Source of the DNA: Gammaproteobacteria bacterium
GTDB lineage: Bacteria > Pseudomonadota > Gammaproteobacteria > Francisellales > CACEW01
NCBI GenBank assembly: GCA_028282045.1
Contig: JANQIS010000092.1
Coordinates: forward strand, 1-8,548
DNA length: 8,548 bases
Reading direction: 5' to 3'
In this document: positions 1 through 6,800 of the stretch, one piece after another
Layout of the letters: each line of letters starts with the position of its first letter
Numbering within the stretch: position 1 is the stretch's first letter
Position numbers and translations under genes: made by a program
Notes under the pieces: model-generated
What the model was told of the DNA's origin: nothing
Database searches by the model: none
Seen by the model: the letters and a program-made list of their open reading frames with translations, nothing else

Positions 1-1520
1 CCTTTCAGTTCCGGGGTGATATAGCGCTCAGCATTTTTTAAGGTCTGACGGCGAATATAATCGTCCGGCGCTTGCGCTGACTGGGCTTTGGAAATCTCAA
101 TATAATAGCCATGCACACGATTATAACCGACTTTTAATGTGTTGATTTGTGTGCGTTCACGTTCGTGCGCTTCCAGTTCCAGCAGAAATCCATTGGCATT
201 GTTACTTAAGTCACGCAGCTCATCGAGTGTTTCATCGTAGCCGGAGGCGATAACACCACCATCACGGATCAGCACCGGCGGGTTGTCAATAATCGCCCGC
301 TCCAGTAGCGAGACACATTGCGGGTGCTCATGCAATTCATGTACCAGGCGCCGGCACAGTGGTGCCTTGAGTATGGCCAAATGGTTTTTCAGGCGCGGTA
401 CAGCAGCTAAACTATCACGTAGCTTTGCTAAATCACGCGGACGTGCTGAGCCCAAAGCAATGCGTGAAGTGATGCGCTCGATATCACCAATTTCCTGCAA
501 ACACTCATGCACATCTTCAATCAAATGATGCGCTATTAGCTGACCGATGACTTGCTGGCGCATTAATATTACCTGATGATCACGCAGTGGCTGATTAAAC
601 CAACGTTTGAGCAAGCGGCTGCCCATGGTGGTGGCAGTACGGTCAAATAATTCGCATAAAGTATGGCTGGTGGTGCCGGATAAATTAACTGAAATTTCTA
701 AATTGCGCCGACTCATGCTGTCGATAATCAACGATGCCTGCGGTTGCTCAACCTGTAAGTGTTGAATATGCAATAAGGCACTACGTTGGGTATGTTTGAC
801 ATAATCCAATAATGCACCGGCAGCAATCAGTCCTAGCGGTTCACTGTCAATATCAAACGCTGATAAATCATGGGTTTTGAACTGCTCACACAGTAAACGC
901 TCGGCCATATCGGCTGCAAAACACCAGCTTGGGCGTTCGGTAATAGCACACGGTGGTAGTGCAGCAATAGATAACCCTTCAGGCAATAATAATTCCGATG
1001 GCTGTAAACGGGCCAGTTCAGAGGTGAGTGTTTCGTGTGAGCTCAGTGCGGTGAGCACAAAGCGTCCGCTGCTTAAATCCAGCGTTGCCAGTCCAAAGTG
1101 ATTTTTCTGTTGGTATAGTGCCACAAGGACATTATCCTGGTGCTGTTCCAACAACGCCTCATCAGTGACTGTGCCCGGTGTGAGAATACGTACCACCTCA
1201 CGTTTAACCGGCCCTTTATTGGCCTTGGGGTCACCGATTTGCTCGCAGATGGCAATAGACTCACCTTGTTTGAGCAGCTTGGCCAAATAACTTTCTGCTG
1301 CATGGTAGGGCACACCGGCCATTGGAATTGCCGCACCATTAGATTTACCACGATGGGTTAAGGTTAGGTCTAATAAATTTGCCGCGTGTTTAGCATCATT
1401 ATAAAACAGCTCGTAAAAATCTCCCATACGATAGAACAGCAGCGTGTCGGGATAGTCCGCTTTAATGCTTAAGTATTGCTGCATCATCGGCGTATGCTGG
1501 CTGAGATCAACCTCACTCAT
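1..1520 (-). CDS. mutS: DNA mismatch repair protein MutS, N-terminal ~506 residues (3' end outside window)
   Basis: MutS recognises base mismatches and small insertion/deletion loops in DNA and starts methyl-directed mismatch repair together with MutL. Reading the minus strand from the ATG at 1520-1518, the frame stays open to the window edge (last whole codon 3-5). The N-terminus contains HTPMMQQYL and then LLFYRMGDFYELFY, which carries the mismatch-wedging Phe-X-Glu (F35, E37; F36/E38 in E. coli). Next come the mismatch-domain blocks IPMAGVPYHA and AICEQIGDP, and VRILTPGT at the start of the connector. The core and lever region follows, and near the edge the clamp-end motifs KVGYNRVHGYYIEIS and RRQTLKNAERYITPELK are seen. 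The length fits the E. coli protein, so the ATPase domain (Walker A) should lie just outside the window. An AGGT at 1530-1527 lies six bases before the ATG. The gene is transcribed divergently from lolD. No frameshift was seen where I checked the frame. Confidence 0.97.
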   Translation of the reverse strand, partial: MSEVDLSQHTPMMQQYLSIKADYPDTLLFYRMGDFYELFYNDAKHAANLLDLTLTHRGKSNGAAIPMAGVPYHAAESYLAKLLKQGESIAICEQIGDPKANKGPVKREVVRILTPGTVTDEALLEQHQDNVLVALYQQKNHFGLATLDLSSGRFVLTALSSHETLTSELARLQPSELLLPEGLSIAALPPCAITERPSWCFAADMAERLLCEQFKTHDLSAFDIDSEPLGLIAAGALLDYVKHTQRSALLHIQHLQVEQPQASLIIDSMSRRNLEISVNLSGTTSHTLCELFDRTATTMGSRLLKRWFNQPLRDHQVILMRQQVIGQLIAHHLIEDVHECLQEIGDIERITSRIALGSARPRDLAKLRDSLAAVPRLKNHLAILKAPLCRRLVHELHEHPQCVSLLERAIIDNPPVLIRDGGVIASGYDETLDELRDLSNNANGFLLELEAHERERTQINTLKVGYNRVHGYYIEISKAQSAQAPDDYIRRQTLKNAERYITPELK

Positions 1521-1694
1521 AGCCTGACCTGTTTATTACGGTGTCCATATTGTAATGATTGCCTCATGAAGGCGCACTAGTGTCAGGGTAGGCGATAACA
1601 CAGATATGACGCTACTGTGGGGATGAGAATCAAGTGACATGATGAAATATCCAGGCTATAGTGTGGCGTATACTTCAATGCATCAAATAGATTG
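1521..1694. promoter_or_regulatory. Divergent mutS / lolD intergenic region
   Basis: This 174-base region separates the two divergent start codons and must hold the promoters of both mutS and the lolD unit. I see no open reading frame or RNA gene in it. The rightward promoter is clear and is listed separately. For mutS, a leftward -10-like TACAAT (plus-strand 1549-1554) is present, but the -35 at normal spacing (GTGCGC, 1572-1577) is poor, so the mutS promoter is only a suggestion. A short GCCT/AGGC inverted repeat at 1561-1573 is too small to interpret. Confidence 0.6.
1634..1662 (+). promoter_or_regulatory. Sigma70-type promoter for the lolD-tusA-perM unit
   Basis: A -35 box GTGACA (1634-1639, five of six matches to TTGACA) is followed by exactly 17 bases and a -10 box TATAGT (1657-1662, five of six matches to TATAAT). 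Transcription would start at about 1669, leaving a leader of roughly 25 bases before the lolD start codon. It is the only well-matched promoter I found in this intergenic region, and it probably serves all three tightly packed downstream genes. Confidence 0.65.
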
Positions 1695-2372
1695 ATGGAC
1701 GCGATTTTAGCCTGCCGTAATTTGCATAAAACCTATCAGGATGGTGGTGTCAGCACTTCGGTGTTGCACGGGGCGGATTTTGCGCTGGCGCAGGGTGAAG
1801 TGGTGGCGATTGTCGGTGCATCAGGTTCGGGTAAGAGCACCTTGCTGCATTTGCTCGGCGGCTTAGATGAGCCAAGCCAGGGAGAGGTGTGGTTGGCAGG
1901 CCATGCCATACATCATGCCTCGGCCAATCAGCGCGGCAAGTTACGTAATCGCTACATGGGCTTTGTTTATCAGTTTCATCATCTATTGCCCGAGTTCTCG
2001 GCATTGGAAAATGTTGCTATGCCATTACTGATTGGTGGTAAATGTATTGCGCAAGCTAAGCAACAGGCGCAAGCAGTCTTGGTATCTGTCGGCCTTGAAC
2101 AGCGTCTACATCACAAACCTTCAGCCTTATCCGGTGGCGAGCGCCAACGTGCGGCCATTGCACGAGCCGTGGTGACTCAGCCGCGTTGTATTTTGGCTGA
2201 TGAGCCGACCGGTAACCTTGATAAGCATAATGCTGAGCAGGTGATGCAAGTATTGCTTGATTTAAGTTGTGAGCAAAGTGTGAGCGTGGTGATGGTCACG
2301 CATGATGTGCATTTAGCGCAGCAGGCACAGCGGGTATTGCACATGGATGATGGACGCTTATCTGATGCATGA
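1695..2372 (+). CDS. lolD: LolD, ATPase subunit of the LolCDE lipoprotein-releasing ABC transporter
   Basis: LolD hydrolyses ATP on the cytoplasmic side of the inner membrane so that LolC and LolE can extract outer-membrane lipoproteins and pass them to LolA. The 225-residue product has all ABC motifs: Walker A GASGSGKST (41-49), Q-loop Gln93 in YQFHHLLPEF, signature LSGGERQ (145-151), Walker B ILADE (166-170), D-loop GNLD (173-176) and H-loop His203. The stretches HLLGGLD and ENVAMPLLIG are typical of LolD rather than of FtsE or MacB. I chose the ATG at 1695 because it aligns with the E. coli N-terminus. A TTG directly before it (1692) is an alternative, an in-frame stop at 1659-1661 rules out a longer form, and no strong Shine-Dalgarno is visible. 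It is oddly placed: neither lolC nor lolE is adjacent, since mutS lies upstream on the other strand and a tusA-like gene overlaps its 3' end. Confidence 0.94.
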   Translation: MDAILACRNLHKTYQDGGVSTSVLHGADFALAQGEVVAIVGASGSGKSTLLHLLGGLDEPSQGEVWLAGHAIHHASANQRGKLRNRYMGFVYQFHHLLPEFSALENVAMPLLIGGKCIAQAKQQAQAVLVSVGLEQRLHHKPSALSGGERQRAAIARAVVTQPRCILADEPTGNLDKHNAEQVMQVLLDLSCEQSVSVVMVTHDVHLAQQAQRVLHMDDGRLSDA

Positions 2373-2592
2373 ATTAGATGTGCGCGGACTGCGCTGTCCG
2401 ATACCGGTACTCAAAACATGCCAAGCGCTCAAAGATTTAGCGGCGGGTGAACAATTGCATATTATCGCCACCGATGCGGCCAGTGTGGATGACTTTCGTA
2501 TCTTCACCCAACAAACCGGCCATAAGCTGCTACAATCAGAGCAGCGTGATGAAGTGTTCCATTTTTGGATTGAAAAAACACAAAAGGTATAA
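2365..2592 (+). CDS. TusA/SirA-family sulfur-carrier protein
   Basis: The family consists of small cytoplasmic proteins that carry sulfur as a persulfide on one cysteine, in tRNA thiolation or in delivery to molybdenum-cofactor enzymes. The 75-residue product opens with ELDVRGLRCPIPVLKT, the family hallmark, with the sulfur-accepting Cys11 in a CPxP motif (CPIP, 11-14). The rest fits the two-layer alpha/beta fold: a helix (LKTCQALKDLAAGE), a strand (LHIIATD), a second helix (SVDDFRIFTQQTG) and a final strand (VFHFWIEK). I prefer the ATG at 2365, which gives the usual short N-terminus. ATGs at 2347 and 2350 would add up to six residues deeper inside lolD. The start overlaps the lolD stop by 8 bases, suggesting translational coupling. 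The perM-like gene starts 3 bases after the stop. A similar tusA-like/perM pair exists in Pseudomonas aeruginosa (PA1006/PA1007), where PA1006 is linked to molybdenum homeostasis. I cannot say whether this copy is true TusA or such a paralogue. Confidence 0.9.
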   Translation: MHELDVRGLRCPIPVLKTCQALKDLAAGEQLHIIATDAASVDDFRIFTQQTGHKLLQSEQRDEVFHFWIEKTQKV

Positions 2593-2595
2593 AGT

Positions 2596-3675
2596 ATGTT
2601 TGCCATTATCAAACAATGGAGTAATCGTTATTTTGCAGAACCACAGGCGGCGATTTTGCTATTATTTATCGTCGGTGTGGCGCTGATAATCGCTTTATTC
2701 GGTGGTATTTTAGCGCCGCTGCTGGCCGGTTTGGCCTTGGCGTATTTACTTGAAGCGGTGATTAATCCATTGCAAAAGCATTGCCACTTGCCGCGATGGT
2801 TGGCATTGTTTGTGGTATATGTGCTGTTTATCAGTTTATTTGTAATAGCATTGATTTGGCTTTTACCGTTGCTGTCCAAACAATTAGCACAATTATTGTC
2901 TGAATTACCATTGATGCTACAGACATTTCATCAATACGTTTATGAACTGCCTAAGCAGTTTCCTAACTATATCTCTGAGCGAGCTGTGAGTGATCTGGTC
3001 AACAGCACTTCAATCGACCCTAATAAAATAGCCACGTTAGGGCGCAAGGCATTTTCAGTATCTTTGGCCTCATTACCGGCGATCATCACCTGGATGGTGT
3101 ATATCTTTTTGGTGCCGTTATTGGCGTTATTTTTCCTTAAAGATAAAAACAAAATTATTGCCTGGTGCCAGCAGTTTTCCCCGCAAGATAAAGGTTTACT
3201 GGTCAGCGTATGGAAGGAAATGCAATTTCAACTGGGTAACTATGTGCGTGGCAAAGCGCTGGAAGTGATTATTGTTGCAGTGGCAACCTATATTGGTTTT
3301 CGTATTTTCAATATGAATTATGGCCTGTTGTTGGGGGTATTAGTCGGTTTGTCAGTAATTATTCCTTATGTCGGTATGGTGATTGTTACTATTCCGGTGG
3401 TCATTGTCGGTCTGCTGCAGTATGGTGCCAGTAGCATGTTTGTGTGGATACTGGTGGTGTATTTGGTGATTCAGTTTTTGGACGGCAATTTATTGGTACC
3501 AATTTTGTTTTCAGAGGCGGTTAATTTACACCCGATTGCCATTATTGCAGCGGTCTTGTTTTTTGGCGGGTTGTGGGGTTTTTGGGGGCTGTTCTTTGCT
3601 ATTCCACTGGCCACCCTGGTCAAGGCTTTAATCTATGCCTGGCGTAATCATGCGCTGGAGCAACGGCCAACTTAA
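2596..3675 (+). CDS. AI-2E family transporter / PerM-like inner-membrane permease
   Basis: This 359-residue polytopic inner-membrane protein belongs to the AI-2E family (TqsA, PerM/YfgO). Family members have been linked to autoinducer-2 export, Na+/H+ antiport or unspecified permease roles, so the substrate here is unknown. Hydrophobic segments lie at about 18-52, 67-91, 156-181, 220-236, 243-276, 282-296 and 310-342, with a long soluble stretch at 92-155, the usual layout. Family motifs are GNYVRGK (214-220), LSVIIPYVG (252-260), DGNLLVPILFSEAVNLHP (296-313) and GFWGLFFAIPLA (328-339). Length matches E. coli PerM (about 350). The ATG has AAAAGG (2582-2587) eight bases upstream and follows the tusA-like stop by 3 bases, so it is the third gene of the lolD unit. 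The stop codon lies inside an inverted repeat. The gene looks intact. PerM is favoured over TqsA because of the TusA-like neighbour. Confidence 0.92.
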   Translation: MFAIIKQWSNRYFAEPQAAILLLFIVGVALIIALFGGILAPLLAGLALAYLLEAVINPLQKHCHLPRWLALFVVYVLFISLFVIALIWLLPLLSKQLAQLLSELPLMLQTFHQYVYELPKQFPNYISERAVSDLVNSTSIDPNKIATLGRKAFSVSLASLPAIITWMVYIFLVPLLALFFLKDKNKIIAWCQQFSPQDKGLLVSVWKEMQFQLGNYVRGKALEVIIVAVATYIGFRIFNMNYGLLLGVLVGLSVIIPYVGMVIVTIPVVIVGLLQYGASSMFVWILVVYLVIQFLDGNLLVPILFSEAVNLHPIAIIAAVLFFGGLWGFWGLFFAIPLATLVKALIYAWRNHALEQRPT

Positions 3676-3707
3676 CAGCAATAGCGTGATGAAACCAAGT
3701 TAAGTTG
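3668..3707 (+). repeat. Inverted repeat across the perM-like stop codon, possible weak terminator
   Basis: CAACTTAAC (3668-3676) and GTTAAGTTG (3699-3707) form a perfect nine-base inverted repeat around a 22-base loop, and the stop codon (3673-3675) lies in the left arm. The stem is AT-rich and no run of T follows, so it is not a classical intrinsic terminator. It could mark the 3' end of the lolD-tusA-perM transcript or be a protein-binding site. No better terminator is visible between this unit and the giant downstream gene. Confidence 0.35.
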
Positions 3708-3790
3708 CGCTGTAATCTGAACTATATAAAGCTTTTGTTATAACCATAGCGTATTTATACGAATATGTGCCAGCGTTTGGTTGGTGCAAA

Positions 3791-3805
3791 CTGCTTTCTA
3801 AGCAG
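3791..3805 (+). repeat. Compact hairpin upstream of the giant gene
   Basis: CTGCTT (3791-3796) and AAGCAG (3800-3805) are perfect six-base complements around the three-base loop TCT. The hairpin lies 63 bases before the start codon of the giant gene and has no T-tract after it. It could be an operator or a leader hairpin. The 193-base gap 3676-3868 holds no open reading frame of note, and I found no convincing promoter there: TTGTTA at 3735-3740 and TATACG at 3756-3761 are only 15 bases apart. Confidence 0.3.
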
Positions 3806-3857
3806 GAATCTGTAAATTCTATCCGCACAAGCGAAATGTTTCAGTTAAATTTTAAGT

Positions 3858-3863
3858 AGAGGT
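3858..3863 (+). promoter_or_regulatory. Shine-Dalgarno sequence of the giant gene
   Basis: AGAGGT lies five bases before the ATG at 3869 and is one of the best ribosome-binding sites in the window. It supports 3869 as the true start, and translation of the giant reading frame independent of the upstream unit. Confidence 0.7.
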
Positions 3864-3868
3864 ATACT

Positions 3869-6800
3869 ATGCAAGGACAAGGAATCCAAGCCATATTTTA
3901 TGTGGATACACAGCAATATGGATATAATAGAATTGTTAAATTCCATGATCAGATAAATCAGTTTTGGCAAACAGGCAAGAGACTTAAATTGCATCATGAG
4001 TTAGCAGGAGAAAATGCACTAACAGACCAGCATGTTGTTGATAAAATCGGTTTGCTTCATCAGGTTACCCATGAGGATACAGAACGAGTAAGGAAACAGT
4101 ATCAGAGTACTCGCTATGTTAATCGAGATAAGTTTGGTTGGAGGACGCAACCCCAAGAAAAAATTGATAAGGAAACTGAATTACGATTATTACGACCGTA
4201 TGATCCGGAAAACGAACCAGTCACTTATTTTACTGTGCGGGCAGACCTTAATATTAATAGCCTGAGAGATTTACAAGCATTACACGATCAAACCATTGCG
4301 ATACTCAAAAAAGTAAATGATTTGATCAATGATCCTGAGCAGGAGGATTGGCGCAAAGGCATTATACCTGGAATAGATTTTAAGCTTACGTTGACGCAGG
4401 AAGCTTCGTTTGATCGTGAACAGATTAAAGCCTGTTTTCTAGCGTTCCTTCAGAAGTTAGCAGAGGGTGAATTGCCGATTCATTGGCAAGGGCTAAGTCG
4501 AAGTAATTGTGTTTATCAAACTCTCGATTATACTATTACAGATAGTAGTGGAGCCAGCATTCTTGAGTTTAATCCTTGTTCCCTTTTCTCTTTACTTTCG
4601 GATGAAAAAACTTCAGAAGAAATTGCAGCCCATTTTCATAGCCCTGAAAAAAGTGTAGAAGAGGTTAAGCAATTATGTGCATTATTACGCCAAAGCCCAA
4701 ATTACCATAAAGGCCCTGTAGTAAGGTTAGATGGCTGGCATAGGCAACCTAACAATTTGCAATATGAAAAGCTCACCGAAACTTTACGATATATGAAGAC
4801 GCTTGCCGAGCAGGAGCAAGCACAAAATTATAAACTTGATTTAACTGCAGGCGATCTCGGTAATGAATTTCGGAGCGAAGCTTATATGAGAGATAAGCTC
4901 TGCAATGAATTTGTAAACTTTATGCAACATGTCGACTTTCCTCTATTTAGCGCGATTAGGATTGACAAGGACTCAATGACCACTCAGGCGGTGGTGTTAG
5001 AATTTATTGAGAAATTAGCAACGCTTGAACATTTTAACACGACTATTGTTATTAATATCGATAACTTTGATCGGGATTTTACTGAAGCATTTATAGATGA
5101 ATTGATAGCTAAAATTGGCCAGGTAGATTTTTGTTGTGATGTGAAGCTCGAAGTACCGCCGTTGTACGAAGGTAGGACGGGCTATAGAAATGCCTGTCTT
5201 AAGATTGCTGCTGAAGTCGAAAAAAATAAAGCAAAAGCTAGATTTGTATCTGCATTTGACACTTGGGAGCGCAATAAGCAATATACTTTGGAAGAACGTG
5301 TTGATGAAAATGATTCGACAACAAGTACTGAATTTATAATAGCTGATAAGTTCAAAGGTAAACGTTATAAAGTTACCGGTGCAAGTGATAACCTGGTGGT
5401 CAACTTTAGTCATGCGCTTGAGCAGGGCCATGTCCGTGCAACTGATCATACACAAAGTACGGCAATACATACCGCTGTTAGTCAGGCACAAAATCAATCT
5501 CACCAATATGAAAATGGCTTAGCTGACTTTGCGCCGGATGAATTGATTACTAAAACTAATTTTCGTAATAAATTTCGTGATCTATTAAAGAAAGAGTCTA
5601 AGAATTATGACTCACTCACATGGAAAGTCATCATCTTATATATAGTGAAAAAATATCAGATAACTGATTTAAATCAAATTCACAAAATACGTGCTCATTT
5701 TAATGCTCATTTTAACCAGTCTTCATCATGGAGGCAGCCGGCAGTAGCTCTGCCTATTTTTCCTGGTAATGGATTAGAACAATTTACTACACGAGACCTT
5801 GAAGGCATTCCGCCAAATATTCAAGATGCCAGTACTGTAATCGATGCGATAACACAAGATTTTTTAGTATCAATTTTTGGAGATCGGCTTGATCGAATTG
5901 GTGCAGTTAGCCCTGAGGCATTTAAAAAATTAATCTCAAATCCTGGTTTAATGCAAGCTGATTTTAATGAATTTCATTTGCCAGCTCATTTTTACATTCA
6001 ACGACAAGAAAATGGTGATAAGGTTTTATCATACAATGAAAGTGAACCAATGAAATTGGCGAGTGTCCAAGGTGAAAGGAACCAGGGTTTACCTATTGTT
6101 GATATGCCTTTACGACACTATTATTTACTACAGGATTTAGAAAGTGAGAGCACTCAACAGGATAATTTTTTCAAAAAGGCATGGCGAGCTGATTTAAGAT
6201 TGAGTGGCCAGGCAGGTTCAGTAAATATTGAAGATTATGAGGAGATTCTGCAAGATTTAAGCCCATATAACCAGGCTCTATTACAGGCATTATATACCAC
6301 ATCTCCTTTTGAGCTTTGCCAATTCTTCGATATGTTACAACAATTGAAAGCACGCAATGCGCAAAGCTATGAATCTTTCAAAATGCATTTTCTAGCACAT
6401 TCAGTTAATTTCGCAGATTTTACCAAAATGTCGATACTAGAAAAAATATTTCAGACAGCAACTTTAACTGAGACTGAGTTAAGTTGGTGGAATGGCTTGC
6501 TTACCAATCATTATAATCAAAGTCAATTGACTGACTTTGATCAATTGTGGCAGGGGTTTTTAAAATTTAAAACAAGACTTGTTGAGCTTGGTATCTCGTT
6601 ACCGCAGTATCCTGATAACGGGATTAGTAGTACTGAAAGACAGTTGATCATTTTTACTAACCGGGAAGGTGATAATACTACCGATATGCTAACTTTAATG
6701 GATCGAATATTGGTGTTATTAGATCAAGTTGATAGTAGCGATCGTCAGTTACAGTTTGACTTAATTACCACTATGGCTCTACTGGATCGTTTGCCACTTT

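Noticed and set aside
1073..1351. Open frame on the minus strand (92 codons)
   Set aside because: It lies inside mutS in another frame of the same strand. The mutS frame carries the conserved motifs, so this is a shadow.
283..1361. Plus-strand open frames at 283-528, 877-1101 and 1140-1361
   Set aside because: All are antisense to the well-supported mutS frame and have no recognisable protein features.
3841..3868. TTAA-containing stretch before the giant gene as a possible PmrA-type box
   Set aside because: The two TTAA copies are 7 bases apart, not the 11 expected for the tandem Legionella PmrA repeat, and the flanking bases do not match.
3863..3868. TATACT as a -10 box
   Set aside because: It directly abuts the ATG and lies after a strong Shine-Dalgarno, and there is no -35 at the proper distance, so it is most likely chance in AT-rich DNA.
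5015..5506. Minus-strand open frame of 163 codons within the giant gene
   Set aside because: It is antisense to the long plus-strand frame, with Cys/Ile/Phe-rich content expected from the complement of an AT-rich gene and no ribosome-binding site or motif that I could support.
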